From positions 1 to 43,696 of the forward strand of contig JACQVI010000113.1 of the NCBI GenBank assembly GCA_016209795.1: a DNA stretch of 43,696 bases, given 5' to 3'. A program made the position numbers and the translations under genes. This DNA comes from Ignavibacteriota bacterium (lineage in GTDB: Bacteria; Bacteroidota; Ignavibacteria; UBA10030; SZUA-254). Below, one piece after another: positions 29,901 through 38,045 of this stretch. The notes under the pieces were generated by a model. That model was not told the DNA's origin. It did not search any database and saw only the letters and a list, made by a program, of their open reading frames with translations. Position 1 is the first letter of the stretch; every line of letters begins with the position of its first letter.

Positions 29901-30399
29901 CGTCTTGAATGGTCTTCACGGGACAATTGTAGGCGATAACGGAACGATCCTGCGTTCCACGGATGCTGGATTTACATGGGCATATCAAGCGAGTGGAACA
30001 AGCTCGCATCTCAACGCTGTCTCGTTTGTCAACGAAAATATCGGCGCTGTTGTTGGAACTTTTGGAACCATTCTCCGTACTACAACGGGTGGAGTTGTGG
30101 GTGTGGAAGAGAGTCCAGTTGCTGATCTTTTTCCACAGAGATTTAAGCTGGATCAAAACTATCCGAATCCATTCAATCCAGTCACAGTTATCAGTTTCCA
30201 GTTGCCAGTTTCCAGTTGGGTGACGCTGAAGGTATATGATGTTCTGGGACGAGAGGTGGAAACGCTGGTCAGCGAGGAATTAAAGCCCGGAAGGTATGAG
30301 GTAACATGGGATGCTCGTCAATTTGCAAGTGGGGTCTATTTTTACCAAATTAAAGCTGGAAATTATCTTGAGGTGAAGAAAGCATTGTTACTCCGTTAA
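26926..30399 (+). CDS. Secreted multi-propeller protein of YCF48/BNR-like repeats with HYDIN/ASPM-like insert and T9SS sorting domain
   Basis: About 21 VGxxGTILRTTDGGxTW units; Ig-like insert IAPSVFDFGPVVIASSKTASVAVANKG; C-term NYPNPFNPVTVISFQLPVSSWVTLKVYDVLG...KKALLLR. Confidence 0.86.
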   Translation: MELAMKRPYIVLTLLVFLFVLSNTGRAQSGWIPQSSGTSADLYDIVTIPSSSNISFVVGDSGIFLRTFDYGVKWDRLTDSLLEGKKLIALDFPYPDTGFIAAEDGTFIRVNGATGQNPIFIGQTGRLPGRIPIRDMSFFPFQKFGLIVGDSGKIFRTSNYNNPLWQTQNVPTTKNLHSVFVISVLRACAVGDSGTILLQPTINNWQRITNIPEVYQTTNFRSVTFVAAGAGFSDTGFVVGEQGAILKTTNDGNNWLAQPSGVTGTLRGAFFSPRNDFRFRFRTGWVVGDGGLILKTEDQGETWTQLNSGTTSNLYRVAFSDSLTGITVGENGTILRTTTGGDYRPLISIAPSVFDFGPVVIASSKTASVAVANKGVTTLHISSITSSNPLFTVSTYSDTIASNTTKNYEITFTPSSTGFTSGTIFLTHNALDSLTTIPISGRGINPIVPSSWFWQNPLPQGNRLYDVEFVDAAAAFAVGELGTVMKTTDAGVTWNVLNYAGGTPNDLNAVSFYDAKNGAAVGTHGTIVRTTDGGINWASQPSGTTVNLNALTFNDMNTGIAVGGSNVFGPEASGVILRTIDAGQTWIPVFSDLPAAVFNDVAFADANTGVVVGVWLGGNILRTTDGGLNWAPVRSEINAYLSAVTFVNSQKGFAVGVSGAMNGTLLQTTDAGLTWSSIPIGVPRWLYDISFANEFNGIAVGAYGTILYTANSGTTWMQAPNGSSDALLAASLTEGNIGLAVGNGGDPFFSGFTHGGTLLRTTNAGATWTSQVTVTTRRTLRSVSFIDVNTGTAVGDSGTVLRTTNGGESWVKQLTGTLFEYFGYAYHSVHFVDQEVGFAVGSKGTVIKTTNSGDHWTALGFGTTNTLRAITMVDATTGWVVGDSGAIYKTTDGGIHWASQSKISPTQLNAVSFSDVQKGLVVGNKGLILYTSDGGVNWIPQSSGTGNDLFGVVMHSDTGIAVGEGGIILSTTNSGTIWTEHDFGDGSALRGIVLNGLHGTIVGDNGTILRSTDAGFTWAYQASGTSSHLNAVSFVNENIGAVVGTFGTILRTTTGGVVGVEESPVADLFPQRFKLDQNYPNPFNPVTVISFQLPVSSWVTLKVYDVLGREVETLVSEELKPGRYEVTWDARQFASGVYFYQIKAGNYLEVKKALLLR
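30185..30219 (+). repeat. Five-unit heptanucleotide tandem repeat inside T9SS sorting-domain codons
   Basis: CAGTTAT CAGTTTC CAGTTGC CAGTTTC CAGTTGG. Confidence 0.75.
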
Positions 30400-30439
30400 A
30401 CTAAAAATTAAGTTACCACTGACAATCATTCACAATCAT

Positions 30440-32128
30440 ATGCGATCAAGTGTAGTTGGAAGTATCGTCGTTATCTTTCTTTTATGTGGTTCAGCCTTTA
30501 GTCAATCTAATGGTGTAACGCTTATCGGTCATCTCGATCAGCCACATGGGATCTCTCCACAGGGGACCAAATATTCAAGCTGCTGGGGATGGGTTGCACC
30601 TGATGGAAAAGAATATGCACTCATTGCAGTGTATACGGGTACATCAATCATCGATCTAAATGGTGATTCACTTCGTGAGGTTGCATTCATCCCGGGACCC
30701 ACTTCATCGTATATATGGCGAGAGATGAAGACATATAAACACTATGCTTACATAGTCTCGGAAGGGGGAAGTGGTGTCCAAATTGTTGATCTTTCTGGGC
30801 TGCCCGATACAGCAATCTTAGTGAAGGAGTTTATCTTTACCGATACACTGACGGGCAGAGACATCGCTCGGTCCCATACAGTAACACTCGCAGACGGCTA
30901 TCTCTATTTGAATGGTAGTGCAAATTGGTCGCCCTCAGGCGTTGTAATCTTTTCGCTGCGAAACGACCCGACGAATCCTGCATACGTTGGAGAGTACGGA
31001 CCCACGTATATCCATGATTCCTATGTCCGCAATGACACACTTTATGCTGCAGCCATTTTCTCTTCTGGAGGATTATACATAGCAAATGTAAGAGACAAAG
31101 CAAACCCTGTCGAGCTTGGGAGAATCTCATATGCAGGAAGTGGCACACACAACGCATGGGCATCGGTCGATGGCAAGTATGCATTTACAACTGACGAGAT
31201 TGGCAGCACAGCACACAATATCAAAGTGTGGGCGTTAGATAGCTTGCCCAATTCATTTCAAGTCGCTGAGTATTCTGCCGATCCCACCGCTATTACGCAC
31301 AATGTCCACGGGAGAGGAAATTATCTCTACGTTGCCCATTACAAGGCGGGCATGCGTGTTGTTGATGTCCTCGACCCGCCGATTCCCGCTGAAGTAGGAT
31401 TTTATGATACATACGAACCGTTTCCCGATCCTGTCTTTGGTGGCTATGCTGGATGTTGGGGCGTGTATCCATATTTCCCTTCTGGCAAATGGATTGGTTC
31501 TGATATGCAAACGGGACTATATGTGTGTACGTTTAGTGGCTTAGTGCCGAGGAGACGACCACAGTTACTTGAGCCTCCGGATAGTGCTGTAAATACACTA
31601 AGTAAATTTCGCTGGTCATCAGCAGCAGACCAAGCAGAAGATCCTCATTACTATGACTTACACATTGTTGGGAATGGTGTTGATACAGTCTTTACCACGA
31701 GAGATACCAGCATCGTTCCTCCTCAATTCATCCCTATTGACGCCGGTGGTGAATTCTCTTGGTTCGTGATCGTTCGTGATGAGTTTACTGAAGTTTCAAG
31801 CATCGATACATTTCACTTTACGGTTGCACCTAATGCAGTTGGGGAGGAGAATAGAATGCCTAACGAATATTCCCTATACCAAAACTACCCCAATCCATTC
31901 AACTCAACAACAGTTATCAGTTTCCAGTTGCCGGTAGAGAGTTGGGTGACAATGAAAGTGTATAACGTGATAGGAAACGAAGTACAAACTCTCCTCAACA
32001 ATAAACGCTTGCAGCCGGGGACTCATCATGTTACATTCGATGCCTCGATGGTATCTTCAGGAATCTATTTCTATCGATTAACGTCTCCCAAGTTTACCTC
32101 GACAAAGAAGTTAGTTCTGATACGATAA
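30440..32128 (+). CDS. LVIVD-repeat / choice-of-anchor B family protein with T9SS sorting domain
   Basis: HLDQPHGISPQGTKYSSCWGWVAPDGKEYALIAVYTGTSIIDL...YAYIVSEGGSGVQIVDLSGLP...NVHGRGNYLYVAHYKAGMRVVDV; C-term NYPNPFNSTTVISFQLPVESWVTMKVYNV. Confidence 0.85.
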   Translation: MRSSVVGSIVVIFLLCGSAFSQSNGVTLIGHLDQPHGISPQGTKYSSCWGWVAPDGKEYALIAVYTGTSIIDLNGDSLREVAFIPGPTSSYIWREMKTYKHYAYIVSEGGSGVQIVDLSGLPDTAILVKEFIFTDTLTGRDIARSHTVTLADGYLYLNGSANWSPSGVVIFSLRNDPTNPAYVGEYGPTYIHDSYVRNDTLYAAAIFSSGGLYIANVRDKANPVELGRISYAGSGTHNAWASVDGKYAFTTDEIGSTAHNIKVWALDSLPNSFQVAEYSADPTAITHNVHGRGNYLYVAHYKAGMRVVDVLDPPIPAEVGFYDTYEPFPDPVFGGYAGCWGVYPYFPSGKWIGSDMQTGLYVCTFSGLVPRRRPQLLEPPDSAVNTLSKFRWSSAADQAEDPHYYDLHIVGNGVDTVFTTRDTSIVPPQFIPIDAGGEFSWFVIVRDEFTEVSSIDTFHFTVAPNAVGEENRMPNEYSLYQNYPNPFNSTTVISFQLPVESWVTMKVYNVIGNEVQTLLNNKRLQPGTHHVTFDASMVSSGIYFYRLTSPKFTSTKKLVLIR

Positions 32129-32207
32129 TCTGTTCGTTTGACTTCCTACTAAGGGATATGCTCAAAAGCTTGGTGTCGATGCGGACATCCTCTGACTTCC
32201 ATTCCCA

Positions 32208-33380
32208 TTGAATCAACAACGCCCGCCTCAGCGCTCTCAGCGATTTCACTTCATTGATCTCTTGCGAGGGTGGGCTGTCTTCGTGATGATCGAGACGCAT
32301 GTCGTCAATGCGTTGCTCCATCCTTCGATCAAGCAAGGAAACATCTTTACTGTTCTTGCGTTTGTGAATGGACTTGTTGCGCCCTCATTTCTCTTCTGTG
32401 CGGGATTTGCTTTTGCAATCACTGCTCACCGAAAATGGCAGGACTATATTTCGTTCAAACCTTCATTTTGGCGTTATTGCGTTCGACTTTTCTTTATACT
32501 GGTTGTTGGCTATTCGCTGCACATCCCGGTGTTTTCACTTCGCAAGATGCTCACGTTGACCGATGAAGGATTATGGACGTCGTTCTTCCAGGCTGATATT
32601 CTGCAAGTCATTGCTCTTACGTTGATGTTCAGTGTTCTGTTTGCGATCACGGTCCGGAAGGAACGCCGTTTTATTCTATTCACAACAATTACAGCAGCTC
32701 TTGTTGTATTCATTTCACCGATTATCTGGGAGATGAATTTTGATCGCCTTCCAATATGGCTGAGACCGTATCTTTCACCAAGCTATAAATCGCAATTTCC
32801 GCTCTTCCCCTGGTCTGCATTTCTTCTTGCAGGTTCACTGATCGGATATGTCTTCATGAAGGCTCGAGAGACAGGAACCGAAAAATCACTTGTCGATCGT
32901 TTGTCAGTGCTCAGCATCTGTGTAATAGTCGTTTCTATTGTTGCTGAATTATTACCTGTAACATTGTATCCAAATCATAATTTTTGGAAAGCAAGCCCTG
33001 AGTTCTTCTTTGTACGTCTTGGGTTGGTAGTTCTCTGTTCAATCATGCTTTGGCGCTATGAGCAGCGTCCAGCACGGATTCCCTCTTCCGAAATAAAACC
33101 TGAGCACTCGGTCTTTGCCTTATTTGGACAAGAATCCTTGCTCGTCTATTATGTCCACCTGATGATTGTCTATGGAGAAGATCAACAATGGAGTTTCATC
33201 CGCCTGTTTGGTCCGACGTTAAATTATGGTGAGTGTTTTGGACTCTTCATCGCATTGACACTTAGTATGTACCTGCTAGCATTTGTGTGGCATTGGATCA
33301 AAGGCTGGAATCAAAAGGCGGCGAGATTGATTCAGTGGGCAACTGTTGCAGGATTTGTTGTTGCGTTTGCCGTGAAGTAA
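32208..33380 (+). CDS. Heparan-alpha-glucosaminide N-acetyltransferase catalytic-domain-like (DUF1624) membrane protein
   Basis: RFHFIDLLRGWAVFVMIETHVVNALL, multiple TM helices, FALFGQESLLVYYVHLMIVYG; TTG start. Confidence 0.78.
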   Translation: MNQQRPPQRSQRFHFIDLLRGWAVFVMIETHVVNALLHPSIKQGNIFTVLAFVNGLVAPSFLFCAGFAFAITAHRKWQDYISFKPSFWRYCVRLFFILVVGYSLHIPVFSLRKMLTLTDEGLWTSFFQADILQVIALTLMFSVLFAITVRKERRFILFTTITAALVVFISPIIWEMNFDRLPIWLRPYLSPSYKSQFPLFPWSAFLLAGSLIGYVFMKARETGTEKSLVDRLSVLSICVIVVSIVAELLPVTLYPNHNFWKASPEFFFVRLGLVVLCSIMLWRYEQRPARIPSSEIKPEHSVFALFGQESLLVYYVHLMIVYGEDQQWSFIRLFGPTLNYGECFGLFIALTLSMYLLAFVWHWIKGWNQKAARLIQWATVAGFVVAFAVK

Positions 33381-33388
33381 CGAACTTT

Positions 33389-34180
33389 CTAATGCTTCAT
33401 AAGTCTGTTGAGTCTCCATCGATTGATTTTGGGAATCATTGCATAGTTGGTCATATCAAAATGTATGGGTGTGATGGAAATGTAGTTGTTCATCACGGCG
33501 ATTTGATCGGTTTCTTCTGAGCTGTCAACAATCTCGAGCTTCCCAGTAAGCCAGAAGTATTCTTTGTCGTTCGGATCTCTGCGGATATCGAACGTATCGT
33601 CCCATCGTGTTTTACCCTGGCGTGTTATTCGAACGCCACGAATCTCTTTTGCCTTCACTGGAGGAACGTTTACATTGAGTAATGTGTCTTCTGGTAATCC
33701 TTTCTCCAGCACAAGCTCGGCAAGGCTGCGTGCAAATTTTGCAGCGACACGAAAATCCGGCTTGTCATACGTCGTGAGGGAGATTGCAATCGAGGGAATG
33801 CCTAAGACTGTTCCCTCCGTTGCTGCAGAGACAGTCCCCGAGTAAATGATGTTAATGGCTGTGTTCGAGCCATGATTAACTCCCGATATGAGAATGTCTG
33901 GTTTTTGAGGTAGGACTGTTCGCACGGCGATCTTGACACTATCGGCAGGTGTACCTTCGACTGCGTAACCAAAAAAGTTGCCGTTTTTGTAAAACTTGCT
34001 TACACGCAGCGGATAATTCATCGTGATAGCATGACCAACAGCACTTCGCTGCTTATCGGGTGCAACAACCGTTACAGCGCCCAGTTTCTTGAGTTCGTTG
34101 ACGAGAGCGTAGATGCCAGGTGCATCGATTCCATCATCGTTAGAGACCAGTATATGATATTGCTTTCGAGCTTTTCCCAT
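33389..34180 (-). CDS. surE: 5'/3'-nucleotidase SurE
   Basis: ILVSNDDGIDAPGIYAL, VVAPDKQRSAVGHAIT, VEGTPADSVKIA, ISGVNHGSNTAINIIYSGTVSAATEG. Confidence 0.95.
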   Translation of the reverse strand: MGKARKQYHILVSNDDGIDAPGIYALVNELKKLGAVTVVAPDKQRSAVGHAITMNYPLRVSKFYKNGNFFGYAVEGTPADSVKIAVRTVLPQKPDILISGVNHGSNTAINIIYSGTVSAATEGTVLGIPSIAISLTTYDKPDFRVAAKFARSLAELVLEKGLPEDTLLNVNVPPVKAKEIRGVRITRQGKTRWDDTFDIRRDPNDKEYFWLTGKLEIVDSSEETDQIAVMNNYISITPIHFDMTNYAMIPKINRWRLNRLMKH

Positions 34181-34190
34181 CTATCTCCAA

Positions 34191-35018
34191 TCAATAACTT
34201 TCCTTATCGGAAGGAAAGTGTTGTGATTTCACGTCGTTGATGTAGGCACGGAATGCATTGCGCATGATTTCGGCAAGCTCCGTATACCGTCGAACAAATC
34301 GTGGCTTGAACTCTTCTGTCAGCCCCAGCATATCGTAGACAACTAACACCTGTCCATCACAGAATGGACCAGCACCTATCCCGATCGTTGGAACAGGAAC
34401 AGACTCTGTGACTTTTTTCGCAAGGGTGGCAGGAATTTTTTCAAGAACAATGGCAAAGACACCCGCTTTAGCAAGAATTTTGGCATCATGCAGCAGCTCG
34501 TCAGCCTCTTCTTTATTTTGAGCTCGGACTTCGTATGTTCCGAATTTGTTGATCGCTTGTGGAGTTAATCCTAAATGTCCCATCACTGGTATCCCAATTT
34601 TCACAAGGTGTCTAACGATATCAGCAATATACTCTCCACCTTCTAACTTTACAGCTCCGACTCCCACTTCCTTCATAATTCTTCCTGCGTTTCGGACGGC
34701 ATCGTCGATGCTTGTCTGAAATGACATGAATGGCATATCGACAACAATCAAAGCATTTTTTACTGCACGTTTGACTGCCTTAGCATGGTAAATCATATCG
34801 TCTACAGTGACAGGAAGTGTTGTCTCATACCCATGAACAACATTTCCAAGTGAATCACCCACAAGGATGACATCAACACCAACCTGGTCGAGATATTTCC
34901 CCACAAGATAATCGTAGGCAGTGAGCATCACAATTTTTTCACCTGTTTTTTTCATTGTCATTACGGTTTTGGTCGTGACGACACGTGGTTTTGTCGGTGT
35001 TGATCCCTTATTTCTCAT
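34191..35018 (-). CDS. panB: 3-methyl-2-oxobutanoate hydroxymethyltransferase
   Basis: [87 protein letters not shown]. Confidence 0.96.
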   Translation of the reverse strand: MRNKGSTPTKPRVVTTKTVMTMKKTGEKIVMLTAYDYLVGKYLDQVGVDVILVGDSLGNVVHGYETTLPVTVDDMIYHAKAVKRAVKNALIVVDMPFMSFQTSIDDAVRNAGRIMKEVGVGAVKLEGGEYIADIVRHLVKIGIPVMGHLGLTPQAINKFGTYEVRAQNKEEADELLHDAKILAKAGVFAIVLEKIPATLAKKVTESVPVPTIGIGAGPFCDGQVLVVYDMLGLTEEFKPRFVRRYTELAEIMRNAFRAYINDVKSQHFPSDKESY

Positions 35019-35787
35019 AGGCTTCTAAGTACATTGCTTCAGTCGTGAGGGTAACATCATTTTCAAACGTCATGTTCCAGGCACTCTCAAATCCTTTTTT
35101 GATACACTCAGCTGTTTCATCGAACGAAACGCTTCTCCCAAGGATTGTTTCTATATCTATCGTGTGGGCAGCGAGATAATCTTCGAGAATCTTTTTTGAA
35201 TCTTGAACATGCGGGGCAAGAAACTCGACAATCTGCCTATGCTGTGGTCCAAGGAGAATAGAGCCATGTTGTAGAACAACATTTGCATATCGCCGCTGTG
35301 CGCTGCCAATGAGCTTACATTCATTGAACTGGATTTCGTATTTTGTAGAATGAGAGAAACACGGAATTGAAGAAGGGTTTTGATAATGCTGTTGGAAATT
35401 GATCTCATTGGTAGACAGTTGAGCGTCGATGCCAAGCAATTTCAAGCTGTGCAATAATCCCTCGCTGATATAGCGATAAATTTCACGTGGACTTCTACTC
35501 TCGATATACATCGCAATGCTGTAGGTTAGTTCATGTGCGTGGAGAATTGCACGTCCACCGGTTGGACGACGAACAATATCGATTCCATATTCGTGTATTT
35601 TGTGGAGATCGAAATCTTCCATGCATTGATTGAATCCAATTGAAATTGTATACGGCTGCCATCCGTACACGCGTAATGTGCATGGACCTATTGCATTCCG
35701 TAAACGCAATGCCAGTTCTTCATCGAATTTCATATTACCGTTGCCGTCCCGAAAACCAGTATTGAGAAACCCCCACCTCATCTTCAT
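35008..35787 (-). CDS. Lipoate--protein ligase A family protein
   Basis: [64 protein letters not shown]. Confidence 0.88.
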   Translation of the reverse strand: MKMRWGFLNTGFRDGNGNMKFDEELALRLRNAIGPCTLRVYGWQPYTISIGFNQCMEDFDLHKIHEYGIDIVRRPTGGRAILHAHELTYSIAMYIESRSPREIYRYISEGLLHSLKLLGIDAQLSTNEINFQQHYQNPSSIPCFSHSTKYEIQFNECKLIGSAQRRYANVVLQHGSILLGPQHRQIVEFLAPHVQDSKKILEDYLAAHTIDIETILGRSVSFDETAECIKKGFESAWNMTFENDVTLTTEAMYLEAYEK

Positions 35788-36569
35788 CGTCCACTCGAAA
35801 TAATTCCTCGCTTACTTTTCTCAATAAATTCGACGACGTGTTTGATCTCTTCACTCGAGGAAAGTTCCGCTTTAATTTTTTCAATCGCCTGTGTAACGTT
35901 GAGATTGTTGTGGTAAATATAGTGGTATGCTTTTTCAAGATTATCGATGACTTCTTTTGGAAAATTCCGTCTTCTCAACCCAACCATGTTCAAACCCTGA
36001 AAGCGAAGGGGTTCCTGTCCCGCAAGAACATAAGGAGGGACATCTTTTGATACTCGAAAACCACCACCGATCATAGCATGTCGTCCGATGTGAACAAACT
36101 GATGAATCGGTACAAGACCCCCAACCACAACATAATCTTCAATCACGACGTGACCTGCCATATTCACCGAGTTGGCAAGGATCACGTGATTGCCAATGGA
36201 ACAATCGTGTGCAATGTGAGCATACGCCATGATGAAGCAGTGATTGCCAATTGTGGTTTTCCACCGATCATTGGTCCCTCGATTTAACGTGGCGTATTCT
36301 CGTACAGTTGTATGATCTCCAATCTCAAGAGTGGTCTCTTCGCCCCGAAACTTTAAGTCTTGGGGAAGAGTACCTAATACTGCGCCGTGATGGATACGAC
36401 ATTCTTTTCCGAGACGTGTTCCACTTGCAATGAGAGCATTAGAGCCTATGGTTGTTCCAGCTCCAATGATGACGTTCTCTTCAATGATTGTAAAAGGACC
36501 AACGCTCACATTGTCGTCAAGGCGTGCTTTGGGACTTACAATGGCACGGCTGTCAATTGTTGTGCTCAT
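35784..36569 (-). CDS. lpxA: Acyl-ACP--UDP-N-acetylglucosamine O-acyltransferase
   Basis: Left-handed beta-helix hexapeptides, HHGAVLGTLPQDLKFRGEETTLEIGDHTTVREYATLNRGT, AYAHIAHDCSIGNHVILANS; start set at MSTTIDSRAIV (36569). Confidence 0.95.
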   Translation of the reverse strand: MSTTIDSRAIVSPKARLDDNVSVGPFTIIEENVIIGAGTTIGSNALIASGTRLGKECRIHHGAVLGTLPQDLKFRGEETTLEIGDHTTVREYATLNRGTNDRWKTTIGNHCFIMAYAHIAHDCSIGNHVILANSVNMAGHVVIEDYVVVGGLVPIHQFVHIGRHAMIGGGFRVSKDVPPYVLAGQEPLRFQGLNMVGLRRRNFPKEVIDNLEKAYHYIYHNNLNVTQAIEKIKAELSSSEEIKHVVEFIEKSKRGIISSGR

Positions 36570-36597
36570 CAATACGAAATGTATGAAATGTAATTGA

Positions 36598-38031
36598 CTA
36601 CGATTCAGAATTGCTCGTTGAACCAGCGATGCTGTTTGCCCGATCAACAATAGCGGCGCTTAACTCTGCTTCTGCGACAAGTTCTCCATTGACGAATGCT
36701 TTTGCGTACATCATGGCAATTTTTGCCCTCCTGGTCTTCATCACAACCTCGAGGATAAGTTGATCACCCGGCATTACAGGCTTACGGAACTTAGCGTTGT
36801 TGATACTGGTGAACATTGCTAATTTGCCGTCGGGATTTTCAACGCCATTGAGCAACAAGACACCACCAGTCTGCGCCATGGCTTCGATAATCAAAACTCC
36901 AGGCATAACGGGATATCCAGGGAAGTGCCCTTGGAAGAACCAGTCGTTGATGGAAACATTTTTTACTCCAACAATACTTTCATCAAGCTTAAAATCAATG
37001 ATTTTATCTACAATCAAGAACGGATACCGATGAGGCAGAATCTTCTGAAGAGCGTTGATGTCAAAGACAACGCCTTCTTTTTTCTCAAATTGGTATTTTT
37101 TGACCAACTTTTTCTGTTGATAGAGCTTTCGGATTTTTTTAGCAAACGCAACGTTACTTGAATGTCCGGGACGCGCAGCAAGGATCTGCGCTTTCAGTGG
37201 AGCGCCGATCAATGCAAGATCACCCATTAAGTCTAACAGCTTGTGACGTGCTGGCTCATTTTTAAACCGAAGCTGCTTGTTGTTCAGCATTCCGTTTTTT
37301 CCAAGGAGTACTGACTGGGTGATGCCAAGCTTTTTGGCAATTCTCCTGATTTCATCTTCTGGCAAATCTTTATCGACGATGACAATGGCATTGTCGAGAT
37401 TTCCACCTTTGATTAAGCCTTGTTCATAAAGTGTTTCGACTTCATGCAAGAAACAGAACGTGCGTGCAGGTGAGAATTCATCGATAAATTCTTTTTCCAG
37501 ACTAAACAAGCCAGTGTGTTGACTGCCGAGGATTGGATTTTGGTAATCGATCATCACTGTCAAACGATAATCGTCCGTCGGGAGAGCAACGATATCAACA
37601 CCACTTTTTTCATCTATATACCGTACAGTTTCATCTATGATAAGGTAATCTTTCGGTGCGTCTTGCATTTCGAATTCCGCCTTCATCAAGGCGTCAACAT
37701 ACGGTCGTGCGCTTCCATCGCAGATTGGTGGCTCGATATTGTCGAGTTCGATGACGATATTATCAATCTGCAAACCGACAATAGCGGCAAGGATGTGTTC
37801 AACTGTGTGGACTTTTGACCCATTAAGAGAAAGTGTTGTTCCGCGCGCGACTTCAATAACGTAGTCAACCAACGCTGGGATTTCGGGAGCGTCTTTGAGA
37901 TCACTCCGTTGAAATTTGATTCCGTGATCAGGCGGTGCAGGTCTAAACGTTAATTTGGTTGTTACACCTGTGTGCAGTCCTACACCAGAAATTGATATAG
38001 GTTGCTTGATTGTCCGTTGATGTGCAAGCAT
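36598..38031 (-). CDS. lpxC/fabZ: Bifunctional UDP-3-O-acyl-GlcNAc deacetylase / 3-hydroxyacyl-ACP dehydratase
   Basis: LpxC part ISGVGLHTG, VHTVEHILAAI, KHKLLDLMGDLAL-like; FabZ part LPHRYPFLIVDKIIDF, GHFPGYPVMPGVLIIEAMAQ. Confidence 0.95.
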   Translation of the reverse strand: MLAHQRTIKQPISISGVGLHTGVTTKLTFRPAPPDHGIKFQRSDLKDAPEIPALVDYVIEVARGTTLSLNGSKVHTVEHILAAIVGLQIDNIVIELDNIEPPICDGSARPYVDALMKAEFEMQDAPKDYLIIDETVRYIDEKSGVDIVALPTDDYRLTVMIDYQNPILGSQHTGLFSLEKEFIDEFSPARTFCFLHEVETLYEQGLIKGGNLDNAIVIVDKDLPEDEIRRIAKKLGITQSVLLGKNGMLNNKQLRFKNEPARHKLLDLMGDLALIGAPLKAQILAARPGHSSNVAFAKKIRKLYQQKKLVKKYQFEKKEGVVFDINALQKILPHRYPFLIVDKIIDFKLDESIVGVKNVSINDWFFQGHFPGYPVMPGVLIIEAMAQTGGVLLLNGVENPDGKLAMFTSINNAKFRKPVMPGDQLILEVVMKTRRAKIAMMYAKAFVNGELVAEAELSAAIVDRANSIAGSTSNSES

Positions 38032-38045
38032 GGAGTTCCTCTCAG

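Noticed and set aside
29749-30156. 135 aa minus strand ORF opposite the propeller repeats
   Set aside because: Its repetitive composition simply mirrors the repeat-encoding + strand
26926-30399. Repetitive region considered as a CRISPR or DNA tandem repeat array
   Set aside because: Repeats are protein-level propeller units in one open frame, with no identical spaced DNA repeats
32150-32207. Short peptide-like string YAQKLGVDADIL upstream of the HGSNAT-like gene
   Set aside because: Too short to support a gene remnant; no homologue recognised
36598-38031. lpxC-fabZ fusion considered as a novel fusion
   Set aside because: This bifunctional gene is a known arrangement in Bacteroidota/Chlorobi-type genomes
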